A DNA stretch of 64,000 nucleotides from Methanolinea sp. (GCA_018262855.1 JADFDO010000002.1:112801-176800), one strand, 5' to 3'; counted from the stretch's first letter, positions 51,367-60,594 are shown. Made by a program: numbers and translations. The notes: generated by a model from the sequence alone, not told the origin.

Positions 51367-51891
51367 TCAGGCCCCGAATCCCAGTGCTTTCATTATGCCA
51401 ACTATCCACCCGGACAGGATTGCGCCGAACAGGATGGATCCCACGCACATCCCTATGACGAAGAACGCACCTTTATAACTCCCCTCAGATGCCATCACTG
51501 CCTGCCTGAAGGGGCATCCCCCGAGGAGAACGCAGATAAAACCGACCAGGAAGCCGGGAATCACGGAAAACATCAGGTACGCCGCCGGGACAAGCCCTCC
51601 AGGAGCGCCTGGAACCGGGGTGAAGGGATTGCTTGTAAAAGCCCAGAAGAAATGCTCCATCGCCCCGGGAGTCAGGAACCAGAAGAGAAGGTATCCGGCA
51701 AACGAGGCTAGTATAAGGGCAAGGTATCCGGACAGGAGCCTCGTATGCCTGAATAGGAAATAGTCGCGGAATGCCCCGATTGAGCAGAATCCTGAGCGCT
51801 GCCCGAGATACCCGACCAGGAGCCCGATGAAAAGAGTGACAAGAGGTACAGCATACACGGCTACCTCTTTTGGAAGGATACCTGTGGCCAT
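51367..51891 (-). CDS. YeeE/YedE family transporter, half-size (second gene)
   Basis: 174 residues with five or so membrane helices. LVGYLGQRSGFCSIGAFRDY near residue 27 and VLLGGCPFRQAVMASEG near 122 are the two cysteine motifs of the YeeE/YedE (TsuA-like) family, which import thiosulfate or other sulfur compounds. Full-length members have about 350 residues; here the transporter is made from two genes, and this half overlaps the other by one base. It is followed by the sulfur-relay fusion. Confidence 0.82.
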   Translation of the reverse strand: MATGILPKEVAVYAVPLVTLFIGLLVGYLGQRSGFCSIGAFRDYFLFRHTRLLSGYLALILASFAGYLLFWFLTPGAMEHFFWAFTSNPFTPVPGAPGGLVPAAYLMFSVIPGFLVGFICVLLGGCPFRQAVMASEGSYKGAFFVIGMCVGSILFGAILSGWIVGIMKALGFGA

Positions 51892-52424
51892 CAGGATTCC
51901 TCCTTCTCAGCCTTGCGAAGCATGTAAAGGGTCCCGGTAACGACGCCTGCGGCCATCATGATGATGAAGAGGAGGGCAGTGAGATCCCCGTACCCTGTTC
52001 GGAGAGCAGCCCTGTAAGGGCATCCGCCAAAGATCATGGTGAGGAACAGGACCGCAAGCCCTCCAGCAAAATAGAGAAGGTAGTCCTTCTTGAAGGCCTT
52101 CTTGACCTTATGCTCCCTGTGGACTTTCGCCGAGATGAAGGCGCCTGCCATGATCCCGATAACACCCATGACCGGGAGGATTGCATTCTTCGATATGGGA
52201 GCGAGTGCAAGATTGGTCCCTGTGATGATATTTGTCATACCGTTCACGAGGTCACGCACATGGCATGCGATACAGACCCCATACGCCTCAGGCCCCCCCG
52301 CGCTGATCAGGACCGCCTGGGTAAATGCAGCAAGGACGCCTATCAGGACACCAAGGAATGCCGGGTGTCTTACAAGGTGTGAACCCAGGGATTTCAGATT
52401 TTTTAAGTCAGGTTCCTGAGACAT
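51891..52424 (-). CDS. YeeE/YedE family transporter, half-size (first gene)
   Basis: 177 residues, four to five membrane helices. AYGVCIACHVRDLVNGMTNI and TMIFGGCPYRAALRTGYGD carry the family cysteines. It is the first gene of the four-gene sulfur operon. The charged insert SAKVHREHKVKKAFKKD between helices is cytosolic. With the next gene it should form one sulfur-compound channel. A perfect 16-bp palindrome lies 51-66 bases upstream. Confidence 0.82.
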   Translation of the reverse strand: MSQEPDLKNLKSLGSHLVRHPAFLGVLIGVLAAFTQAVLISAGGPEAYGVCIACHVRDLVNGMTNIITGTNLALAPISKNAILPVMGVIGIMAGAFISAKVHREHKVKKAFKKDYLLYFAGGLAVLFLTMIFGGCPYRAALRTGYGDLTALLFIIMMAAGVVTGTLYMLRKAEKEES

Positions 52425-52474
52425 GGAAGGGTATAATAATGGAAAAACAACTCATTAAAGGTTATTGTTTAATT

Positions 52475-52490
52475 CTGCACATATGTGCAG
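52475..52490. promoter_or_regulatory. 16-bp palindrome before the sulfur operon
   Basis: CTGCACATATGTGCAG is a perfect palindrome, 51 bases before the ATG of the first yedE gene on the minus strand and next to an AT-rich stretch (AATTAAACAATAACC on that strand) that could be the core promoter. It looks like an operator of a dimeric repressor or activator. Confidence 0.55.
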
Positions 52491-52561
52491 TATTTTCTGA
52501 ACAGGGGCTGAAATGGTCTCTGTTTTATATCAGGCACCTTAAAGTCCATGCATCACTCTTT

Positions 52562-53764
52562 TCACTCTGCCCGCCTGAATGTATCGATCGCGATCGTAGA
52601 TGGCGTCCCATCGTTGCGGAAGATGAGCTGGATCTCTCTCTCTGAAACGATGATACCGTCACCGAACCCGCCCGGGAACTCCACGGTCTCGATTGTCCTT
52701 CCGTCACTGCCGATAACTCCCGCGAACGGCTTGGCTGAAGGTGTCCCGTTCACGATGTAGGAGACCTGTCCTGCAAAGAGACGGTCCTCCTGGGTGGTGA
52801 CATTCATCGTCAGGTCGCCCTGTATGATGCCATATCCTGATCCCGTCTCCATGTATCCACGCGATGTGCCCGGCCAGGTCCCGGTGAGACGGAGGGCTGC
52901 ATTCCCTGCAGGGGTCGGGGATGCACCGGACCGGACAAAGGTATCGATCGAGATCCCGGAGGGGTCGTTGTTGTCCCGGAAGACCAGCTTGACTTCGTTT
53001 ACCGAGATGACGATGCCATTGGAAAACCCGTCCGGATTCTCTATTGTCATGAAAGACTTTCCGTCACGGCCAAAGATACCGGCAAATTCCTTTTTCACCG
53101 GGGTGTTGTTGAGCAGGAATGAGACAGTTCCCGAGAAGAACCGTCCGTCCTGTTCGGTAATATCCATGCCTACCGGACTGGCGGTGAGCTGGTACCCGGA
53201 CTGCTCGGTGTAGCCAACCGATGTCCCGTTCCAGTGTCCTTTCATGTCCGGCATTGCCGGGGGGGCTGTTGTCGCAGCCGCTGGTGCCGCAGTCGACCGC
53301 CTGATCGAATCGATGCAGATCGTCGAGGGACTTGCCTCGTCGCGGAAGATCAGTTCAATTTCTTCTCCCGAGACGATAATGCCGTCAGAGAACCCGCCCG
53401 GGTACTCGATATCCTTTATGGTCTTCCCGTCATCGCTGAGCACGGCGGCAAAGGCCTTAGTCTCCAGGGTCCCGTCTCTATGGGGGAAGGAAAACACGCC
53501 CGTGAAGAGAAGGTCTTCCTGCGACGTCACTTCCATCATGATTGGTTCGTTGAAGACCCTGTACCCTGATTGGTACATATAACCGGTCGATGTGCCTGAC
53601 CAGTTCCCGGAAAGATCAGGAATGACCGGGGCTGACGGTGTGGTTGCCGCAGGAGAAATGGCTGTTGCGGTCGGGGTAGCAGGGGTGGCTGTCGGTGTGG
53701 GGGTGGTGCAGCCGGCAGCGAGCACAATACTGGCGATAAGAATCATCAGCGGAATCCATTTCAT
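52562..53764 (-). CDS. Lipoprotein with three tandem repeats
   Basis: 400 residues. A lipobox (VLAAGC, Cys19) ends the signal sequence; a Thr/Pro/Ala-rich linker follows (residues 20-48). Then come three copies of a ~110-residue domain: each has LSGNWSGTSTGY or a variant (MKGHWNGTSVGY, LTGTWPGTSRGY), a middle DGKTIKDIEYPGGFSDGIIV and an end IELIFRDEASPSTICIDSIR. The repeats differ by roughly half of their residues, so the duplications are old. It is anchored outside the cell by lipid. I do not know the domain; the beta-rich pattern suggests a small barrel. Confidence 0.8.
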   Translation of the reverse strand: MKWIPLMILIASIVLAAGCTTPTPTATPATPTATAISPAATTPSAPVIPDLSGNWSGTSTGYMYQSGYRVFNEPIMMEVTSQEDLLFTGVFSFPHRDGTLETKAFAAVLSDDGKTIKDIEYPGGFSDGIIVSGEEIELIFRDEASPSTICIDSIRRSTAAPAAATTAPPAMPDMKGHWNGTSVGYTEQSGYQLTASPVGMDITEQDGRFFSGTVSFLLNNTPVKKEFAGIFGRDGKSFMTIENPDGFSNGIVISVNEVKLVFRDNNDPSGISIDTFVRSGASPTPAGNAALRLTGTWPGTSRGYMETGSGYGIIQGDLTMNVTTQEDRLFAGQVSYIVNGTPSAKPFAGVIGSDGRTIETVEFPGGFGDGIIVSEREIQLIFRNDGTPSTIAIDTFRRAE

Positions 53765-53939
53765 AGTAAAGAATCATTCATCGATGAACCCTGAAAAGGA
53801 TGGTGGTGTGAGGTCGGAGACATGGGTGTGCTGATGTTCCGCGGATAGTACGATGTGGATGAACTGGCGCCACCTGACCTGACACACCATATTTTTTGCA
53901 GAATGAAACAGTGAAATACCAGAATCCGACTGAAGAACC

Positions 53940-54128
53940 GTGGAAGAAGGAAGCTATACACAGTCGCTCGGACAACTCGAACTCATGAGCCTTGGCACCG
54001 GATCTACCATAGGCTCTGGTATCTTCGTGACGCCCCGGATTGCCTCGGGGATCATTGGTCTCGTAACGCTCATCACACAGGGAATTGTTGCAGTATCTGC
54101 TATCCTTGTGACGATCTCTCTTAAGTAG
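53940..54128 (+). pseudogene. N-terminal remnant of an amino-acid permease (APC family)
   Basis: The 62-codon frame begins EEGSYTQSLGQLELMSLGTG and continues STIGSGIFVTPRIASGIIGL, which is the first membrane helix of APC-type permeases (GxGSxIGSGIFV). The similarity stops after about 50 residues, where a stop follows, whereas permeases have 450 or more. No continuation is seen in another frame, so the rest of the gene is lost. Confidence 0.6.
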
Positions 54129-54164
54129 GTATCTGCGAGGTTTGGGAGGAGCGGCACCTTTCCT

Positions 54165-54275
54165 TCCCATATTCAGCTCGCAGTTCGGGAGAAAACATCC
54201 CGTCATGATGAGTGCAGCCGTTCCGGCAAGAAGCCCTATGAAATAGAGGAGGTATCCGTCAAACCCGATGGACAC
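54165..54275 (-). pseudogene. Possible fragment of a YedE-like membrane protein
   Basis: The minus strand encodes FDGYLLYFIGLLAGTAALIM followed by TGCFLPNC. This resembles the helix KDYLLYFAGGLAVLFLTMIF-GGCPYR of the intact yedE gene at 51891-52424. It has neither a proper start region nor a continuation. Together with the permease remnant it marks 53830-54540 as decayed DNA. Confidence 0.3.
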
Positions 54276-54571
54276 GGTTGCAGCCTCAATCGTATAATCT
54301 GCTGACTGCAGCAGCCGACCATAATCCCGGCGTCCGCTTCAGTTCGGGCATAAGAATCATCCTTGTTTCCGGACGATATCAGGTTATGGTGAGGTATCCG
54401 AATTGAGGGTCCTCTCTGGGGAGATAGACAATACCACGAGCACCTCTAGAAAACATCATGCCGGTACACCCCGTGAACTCCCTTACTTCCCGCCGGTCAT
54501 GAGCGGGGACCAATCCCCATGTATTTATCATCTCCCAATTCTGAAAGAAGGGATACGACAAGAGCGGTGAA

Positions 54572-55699
54572 ATGACCACCAAAGCCCTCGTGAATCTTGG
54601 ACTTGTGCTCATCTTTCTGTTCGTCCTCATCGCTCCTCTTGTATTTCGGAAAATTGAAGAGAACCTCGAGATCTTTCTTTTCCTGAACGGAATCCTTGCC
54701 CTGACGCTGGCGGGCTTTACCCAGATTCCCGGAGTGGTAACCGGCTGGAACTGGGACATTGTACATGAGGCACTGATAACCCCGATCAGGATCACCGAGG
54801 TTTTTGGAATTCCCATCGGTATCGTCCAGATCGTCCTCTTCGCGGGGCTTGTGATCTATTTCGGGTCAGCTGCCATTGAACGGGCCGTCAGCCGGCTGGC
54901 ACAAAAAGTATCACGTCCGGTTCTCGTATTCTCGCTCGTTGTCCTGTTCGGACTGGCCTCAAGCATTATCTCGGCGATTGTCGCGACCATTCTCCTGATC
55001 GAGCTGGTATGCTTTCTCCCTTTCAGAAGGGAGGAGAGGGTGAAAGTGACAGTCATCGCCTGTCTTTCCATAGGGCTTGGGGCCGCACTCACCCCTCTTG
55101 GAGAACCGTTGTCGACCATCACGGTCGAGAAACTGGCAGGTCCGCCCTACTATGCGGGGTTTGACTATCTTCTGTCGACGCTTGGGTACCTGGTCCTTCC
55201 AGGCATCATCGTCCTCGGGATTATCGGGATGATGGAAATGATGAAGCCGGGAATACCGGAATCGCAGGCAGCCTGCATGGAATCCCGGGAAACCCTCAGG
55301 AATGTTGTCATACGGGCAGCGAAGATCTACCTGTTCATCATGGCCCTTGTCTTCCTCGGTGAAGGGTTCACACCGCTTATCCTTGCTTACATCCCCCACA
55401 CCCCGGCAGAGATCCTGTACTGGTTCAACATCGTCTCGGCAATCCTCGACAACGCGACGCTCGCCTCTGCGGAGATCAGCCCGGCCCTCAATCCCCTGCA
55501 GATAAAAGGTGCCCTCATGGCGCTGCTTGCCGCCGGCGTGATCCTGATTCCTGGCAACATCCCAAACATCATCGCTGCGGGGAAACTGAAAATCAGCTCC
55601 AAGGAATGGGCGAAAATCGGGATACCCATCGGGCTTACAGCCATGGGGATCTACTTTCTCATCATTTTTGTACCCGTGTATCTGGGCGGGCTGCGCTAA
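54572..55699 (+). CDS. DUF1646 family membrane transporter
   Basis: 375 residues with about ten membrane helices. The family-specific segments are seen: IEENLEIFLFLNGILALTLA near the start, GLGAALTPLGEPLSTITVEK in the middle, and NIVSAILDNATLASAEISPA plus LIPGNIPNIIAAGKLKISSK near the end, patterns shared with the ArsB/NhaD ion-transporter superfamily. Some bacterial relatives are controlled by a Na+ riboswitch, which points to sodium or related cation export; I see no such riboswitch here. It probably moves an ion across the membrane by antiport. Confidence 0.85.
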   Translation: MTTKALVNLGLVLIFLFVLIAPLVFRKIEENLEIFLFLNGILALTLAGFTQIPGVVTGWNWDIVHEALITPIRITEVFGIPIGIVQIVLFAGLVIYFGSAAIERAVSRLAQKVSRPVLVFSLVVLFGLASSIISAIVATILLIELVCFLPFRREERVKVTVIACLSIGLGAALTPLGEPLSTITVEKLAGPPYYAGFDYLLSTLGYLVLPGIIVLGIIGMMEMMKPGIPESQAACMESRETLRNVVIRAAKIYLFIMALVFLGEGFTPLILAYIPHTPAEILYWFNIVSAILDNATLASAEISPALNPLQIKGALMALLAAGVILIPGNIPNIIAAGKLKISSKEWAKIGIPIGLTAMGIYFLIIFVPVYLGGLR

Positions 55700-55789
55700 T
55701 CGGAGGGACAATTCCGCCGTCACCTGCGAAGCATGATCATCTTTTTCTCCTTTCCATCAACACAGGTCACTGCGCATTATCGCAGGGTG

Positions 55790-57112
55790 ATGACGGTGAT
55801 TCGAAAAGTATCCACAATTTTCATGCTTGCTCTTCTCATTCTCTCCATTTCCAGTATCCCGGTGTTGGCGGCCGGGGGAAATGGCGGCTCATCCGGTTCC
55901 GACGGGGCAGGTTCCGGCGGATCGGGAAGTGACGGGAATGGAGGGGGAAATGCGGGGGACTCTGCAGGGAATACAGGGAACGGTGCAGGACAGGCCGGCC
56001 CGGAAGGTCCGCAGGCACAGCCTCTCCAGGAAGAACAGGAGAGAAAGCAACAGGAGACGGTCGATCAACCAGGAGTCCAGATCAACCAGCAGGACCGGGA
56101 CCAGGACCAGGGCAGGACCGGTGTCGATAATGCGACCGGAACTACCAGCCCTGATCTCATCCGGCAGAGGGACAGGGACACGTTTCTCCAGCAGGTCAGC
56201 CAGGTGGAGCAGAACCTCTCCCGCGACCAGGACCGGGAACGGGCACAGGTGGATGTCGCGCTCTATGCCCTCACACACACTGGCAATCTGACCGGAAATG
56301 CCGGGCCGGAACTTGTCCGACTCGGAACGGAGATCAACACCTCGTATGCTGTGGCACTCCAGGCAGAACAGCAGATGAAATCCCGGAGCTCCTTCATAAG
56401 GATGCTCGTTGGCGGGGACCGGGAAGCAGCCGGGCTGTTAATCCAGAATGCGAACCAGAACCAGCAGCGAATCCAGCAGATGGAGCAACTGCTCGCGGAT
56501 TGTTCTGACTGCGACCCCGAGGTCAGGGTCATACTGGAAGAAAGGGTGCAGGTTCTCTCCCAGGAACAGAACCGGCTCCTCACTCTCGGGCGGCAGGAGC
56601 AGGCTGACAGGGGATTGTTTGGCTGGCTTTTCGGAGGTTCCGGAGTGCTGGGTGGTACCACTCAGGCTGCGACGTTGCCAGACGATGAAAAGTTATGGCT
56701 CACCTACATGAGGGAGGAAGAAAAACTCGCCCGTGACGTGTATCTTTCCCTTGGCAGCAGATGGAACCTCCCGGTCTTTACTAACATTGCAAAGAGCGAA
56801 CAGATTCACATGGATTCTGTAAAGACCCTGCTCGACCGTTACGGGATTCCAGACCCGGCAGCCGGAAAGGCCCAGGGCGAATTTTCAAACCAGGATCTCC
56901 AGAAACTCCATGATGACCTTATCACGAAGGGATCTGTCTCACCTGTCGAGGCGCTTAATGCAGGAATTCTCATCGAAGAGACCGATATAGCCGACCTGAA
57001 CAGGGCAATCGCTGCAACCACGCACAACGATATCAAGACTGTGTATAACAACCTGTTGCAGGGGTCCATGAACCATCTCAATGCGTTTGAATCAAACCTG
57101 GCGAGATACTAA
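55790..57112 (+). CDS. Secreted DUF2202 (ferritin-like) protein
   Basis: 440 residues from MTVIRKVSTIFMLALLILSI at 55790; GCAGGGTG is directly before it. The signal peptide is cut near VLAAG. Then follow a Gly/Ser/Asn-rich stretch (residues 29-70), a Gln/Arg/Asp-rich region with many QDRDQ-like elements and a helical middle (about 140-280). The C-terminal 160 residues are a DUF2202 domain: DEKLWLTYMREEEKLARDVY, NIAKSEQIHMDSVKTLLDRY and NNLLQGSMNHLNAFE have the Glu and His ligands of a di-iron ferritin-like bundle. It may bind or oxidise a metal at the cell surface. An upstream start at 55733 lacks a ribosome site. Confidence 0.85.
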   Translation: MTVIRKVSTIFMLALLILSISSIPVLAAGGNGGSSGSDGAGSGGSGSDGNGGGNAGDSAGNTGNGAGQAGPEGPQAQPLQEEQERKQQETVDQPGVQINQQDRDQDQGRTGVDNATGTTSPDLIRQRDRDTFLQQVSQVEQNLSRDQDRERAQVDVALYALTHTGNLTGNAGPELVRLGTEINTSYAVALQAEQQMKSRSSFIRMLVGGDREAAGLLIQNANQNQQRIQQMEQLLADCSDCDPEVRVILEERVQVLSQEQNRLLTLGRQEQADRGLFGWLFGGSGVLGGTTQAATLPDDEKLWLTYMREEEKLARDVYLSLGSRWNLPVFTNIAKSEQIHMDSVKTLLDRYGIPDPAAGKAQGEFSNQDLQKLHDDLITKGSVSPVEALNAGILIEETDIADLNRAIAATTHNDIKTVYNNLLQGSMNHLNAFESNLARY

Positions 57113-57127
57113 AGAAAGACGCCTCCC

Positions 57128-57134
57128 TTTTTTT
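57128..57134 (+). terminator. T-run after the DUF2202 gene
   Basis: Seven T, 16 bases after the stop codon; plausible archaeal U-rich terminator. Confidence 0.35.
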
Positions 57135-57318
57135 ACGGCACAGTCATTTCCCTTCAAAAGAACCCAAAAGTTTTCCTGCCGGATTTTTCATGATTAGTAC
57201 CATTTTCATCCATTCAGGTTTCCCGCAGAACCTTCCTCAAGCAGGAGAGAGGCCGGACCGGGGATCAGGCTGCAACCACCACATTATGAAGAAATGAAAA
57301 AGGGAATGGACCGGATCC

Positions 57319-59826
57319 TCACGCAGGTGAGAAATGGAGCACCTGGTCGTAGAGGACCTCGCTCCAGGCAGGGCCGACTCCGGTCTCTGGTTCGATATAT
57401 GCCCTGATGCCGATAATGACCGGGACATCCTCGGGAACACCAAGGCCTCCGCAGCAGGACGGGACTTCCGTGCATCCATCCTCACCGTTGCAGTGGCGGG
57501 CAAACTTCCATGCATAGAGGAGGTCGGCATTCTCGTCCCCTGGCAGGTAGGACTCGGCTGAACCGGCGTAGTCCTCGTTCGTCACGGCCACGACCCCGTT
57601 CAGGGCCTGGGCCCCATACACTGCCACGTTCGTGTAGACCACCTTGCCGGTCGCCTGGTGGTTGGCGCCATACACGACGATGAAGTCATCATCGCCGAGG
57701 AGGTAATCACCGTTTTTCAGGTAAATGGTGTCCCGGGAATCCCCGAGTGCATCAACCTCCCGCTGGATCGCGTCATATCCTTCGAAGACCCAGATCTCAG
57801 ACGTTTTCCCGGACACGACCATACCGTCCCCATACCGGGCGATGATAGCCTGCCGGAGCGCCTCCTGATCCTTCATGAGGTCAAGCTCCCGGGTATCCCC
57901 GGTTCCCCTTGGGATGAGCCGGGGCACGCTGTAAGGTTGCAGGGTCTCTGAACTCTTCGGGGTGAGCCGGAAGACGACCCCCGGGGTACCGTTGATATAT
58001 TCAGCCCCGCGGGTGGCATTGGCAAACATCGCCACCCGGTGGATGAACGTGATGGTATCCGAGGTATTCGTAATACCCATCCGGATAAGTTCGGAGGGTA
58101 TGATATCGGTGTTCATCATGCTGGCCGGATATCCAGCCCTGGCCGCGGCGCTCCGCACCTTTTCATTCGTGCCCTTGTCCGCGGTGGTGATGATCATGAT
58201 GGGCTTGTCATAGGGATCTTTTGAGATACTGCCCGGGGTGCTGCCGGTTTTAATGCGGAAGTTGTTGATACTATCGCCGAGGCTTGCAAAGATCCGCCCA
58301 TAGGTATTCTGCTCGTCAAACCAGCGGTTCCCGAGCATGCTCCTATAGCTGAAATACTTCGACTCGGGCGGGGTGGTTCCGACGAAGACGATCGCCTCAT
58401 CGGGGTTCATAAAATAGTCCACCCAGAGACCCTTGTTCTCGGGATTGAGGATGGCATCGGTCACCCTGCCGCCCCATACGAGACCCGGATATGCAGGGAT
58501 CTTGTAGGTAAGGTAGGGGGTTGTCGGGTTGTTGCCAAAGCAGCTCGGGATAATACCCGCATCATACATGGCAAGCACGTTGAAATTCTCAAACTTCCCC
58601 TGCTGGACGGTGAATCCTTCCTTCTCAAGCGCCGCAACGAAGGCATCGATCTTCTCCGATCCGTCCTGCTTCTTGGAGAGCGTCACGAAAAGGAATTTCT
58701 GCTGCCCGGCAACCACCGTTGCCGTCCGGTTGGTCGTCTGATACCCGGTTTTCGAAATGCTGACCGTATGCTCGCCGGGAGTGAGATCCCCGAGAACGAG
58801 GGGGGTCGTCCCTGCCGGTGCCCCATCAAGGAGCACTGTTGCATTTGACGGCGACGACTTGATCTGCAAGCTCCCGTACAGTGGCACGAGTCTTGCGCTC
58901 AATGTGGTCGATCGTCCGGCCGCCACGCTTACATCCTTCTCGTAATCAGCGTATCCCTCCTTTTCGAGGAGAAGGGAGTATGTTCCCGGATCAAGGCTGG
59001 AGAGTGTCAGCGGGGTAACTCCTTTCGCAACACCGTCAAGGAAGATGGATGCACCTGAAGGGATCGAGTTCACCCTGATCGAACCGGTAGTCGTTCTGGT
59101 CGGCACGGGACCGGGCCCGGGTCCGCCCTGCTCTATCTGGACAACGAAGACCGAGACCGGCTGGATCCCCGACATCCCTGGTACCGCATCGGGGCAGAGG
59201 TTTGAGGAGGCCTCTCCCGAGACAAACGTGACAGAGATGCCCGATCCATCGTCCGAATCGGTGTACGTTGCATCCTCTCCGGGGAGGAGGATCCCGTCCC
59301 ATACCTCTTCACCGTTCCTGGCGATGGATACATTTGCAGCCTGGGCTGTGCAGATCGAACCGCTGCACTCCCCGCAGTCAGGTTCGGTCGCGGCCGAGAC
59401 TGCGTATCCCGATGCCAGGGGTGCACGGAGCAGGCTCATCTCACCAAAGAGGCGGGTGGCATGGAGGGGCTCGGATGAATAGGGGGCTATCAGGATCCCT
59501 ATACCAGCCCATGTTCCTCCCTTCGTGCCAATGCTCCCGGCCTCCACGGACGAGCCGAATCTGATATATTCAAAGACTGCTGGATCGGGCACGGTGCCCG
59601 TGAGTGTTTCGGGGGTCATTGACTGCCAGTCACAAGTCGGCACACCATTGTCATAGGAACACCCCCAGCGGTGGGTCACCTTGATGGTGATGGTGTTGTC
59701 GGATTCCGATACGCCGGTCACTGACCCTCTGAAGCTGAACGATGGCAGGATAGCTGATGCCGGAAGGCAGCAGGCGAATAGGGCCAGGACCAGGACGATG
59801 AGAACGAGCATGCGAGAACGATTCAT
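57319..59826 (-). CDS. Large secreted protein with two PEGA domains
   Basis: 835 residues. Signal peptide to about residue 25 (MNRSRMLVLIVLVLALFACC). Residues 26-245 form an unknown N-terminal domain with cysteine pairs (GCSYDNGVPTCDW, CGECSGSIC). Two PEGA domains follow at about 254-395 (SGASIFLDGVAKGVTPLTL and SNATVLLDGAPAGTTPLVLG). The C-terminal 430 residues are a further unknown domain ending in a Cys cluster (HCNGEDGCTEVPSCCGG). No membrane anchor is present, so it is secreted or held by the PEGA part. The C-terminal domain has YDKPIMIITTADKGTNEKVR and WVFEGYDAIQREVDALGD; I cannot name it. Confidence 0.82.
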   Translation of the reverse strand: MNRSRMLVLIVLVLALFACCLPASAILPSFSFRGSVTGVSESDNTITIKVTHRWGCSYDNGVPTCDWQSMTPETLTGTVPDPAVFEYIRFGSSVEAGSIGTKGGTWAGIGILIAPYSSEPLHATRLFGEMSLLRAPLASGYAVSAATEPDCGECSGSICTAQAANVSIARNGEEVWDGILLPGEDATYTDSDDGSGISVTFVSGEASSNLCPDAVPGMSGIQPVSVFVVQIEQGGPGPGPVPTRTTTGSIRVNSIPSGASIFLDGVAKGVTPLTLSSLDPGTYSLLLEKEGYADYEKDVSVAAGRSTTLSARLVPLYGSLQIKSSPSNATVLLDGAPAGTTPLVLGDLTPGEHTVSISKTGYQTTNRTATVVAGQQKFLFVTLSKKQDGSEKIDAFVAALEKEGFTVQQGKFENFNVLAMYDAGIIPSCFGNNPTTPYLTYKIPAYPGLVWGGRVTDAILNPENKGLWVDYFMNPDEAIVFVGTTPPESKYFSYRSMLGNRWFDEQNTYGRIFASLGDSINNFRIKTGSTPGSISKDPYDKPIMIITTADKGTNEKVRSAAARAGYPASMMNTDIIPSELIRMGITNTSDTITFIHRVAMFANATRGAEYINGTPGVVFRLTPKSSETLQPYSVPRLIPRGTGDTRELDLMKDQEALRQAIIARYGDGMVVSGKTSEIWVFEGYDAIQREVDALGDSRDTIYLKNGDYLLGDDDFIVVYGANHQATGKVVYTNVAVYGAQALNGVVAVTNEDYAGSAESYLPGDENADLLYAWKFARHCNGEDGCTEVPSCCGGLGVPEDVPVIIGIRAYIEPETGVGPAWSEVLYDQVLHFSPA

Positions 59827-60594
59827 ACGATCATCTCCCCCGGATGAATCCGGTAAGAATGGAGAACGATACGCGAGAGAGTATATAGGGGTTTTGGAAT
59901 GGTTGTTTCAAAGCGGGATGAATTCCTTATTCCTGGTATATGTATGCCTGATCAGGAACACACAATTTCAGATATTTTCGATAATAGTGGAATGTGAACA
60001 GAGCCGGATTCACATGTGAAAATTTTTTCAATTTACCGGCATACGTAGTCAAGGGTTTTTATCAATTGCGGCAATAGTGAGTTGAAATACCCCGCGACGC
60101 CTCTTTCTGATACGGAACTGAATTCGAAATGAACAGGTTCATGTCCGCGCTCTATAGTGAACAGAAGACCCAATCCTGGTTTCACAAAAAACAAAGGTAT
60201 AGTGTCATTGTTACCACCAATCTTGCTTATAAATCACGACGGAGAATTAAGAAAAATCTTGTTACTATAATCCAGATAAAAAAAGTACAGTTTATCGGTC
60301 CAACTTCTCAAATGCGATTGACCCCGCCGCCCCCGAAATTACCGCGGGGCTACGGCCCTCGACCCGGGGCGACCTGCGGTCACCTTCAGATTCACCGTCA
60401 TTATTTTGTAATCTGGTATGAGTTATATAACCGAATACGGCGGCGATTCAAAAACTATTCATATTGACCTTGAAAACGAAATTATCATCTGATATCCATA
60501 AAACAACATGGAAATCCGCCTCAATGTAACGCGATTCTATTCACTGTTTGAAAAAAAGGTCGGTGGCTAGATTGTCACTATACCCAAGTCAAAA
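59827..60594. other. AT-rich gene-poor stretch with a GC-rich core
   Basis: About 770 bases with no gene that I can support and clearly lower GC than its surroundings. Within it 60321-60384 is strongly GC-rich and can fold: CCCCGC (60322-60327) pairs with GCGGGG (60344-60349). The open frame across it (60129-60467) has a composition unlike a protein. It may be the remnant of an inserted element or hold an RNA. Confidence 0.35.

Noticed and set aside
54400..54571. Na+ (DUF1646-type) riboswitch before the DUF1646 gene
   Set aside because: I find none of the conserved segments or a matching stem arrangement in the 170 bases upstream.
54379..54816. 145-codon frame on the minus strand ending GIVYLPREDPQFGYLTIT
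   Set aside because: Most of it is antisense to the DUF1646 gene; the last 40 codons have no recognisable family, so I do not claim a gene.
60129..60467. 112-codon frame in the AT-rich gap
   Set aside because: Changes abruptly from Lys/Ile-rich to Pro/Gly/Arg-rich at the GC island; no ribosome site; not convincing as a protein.
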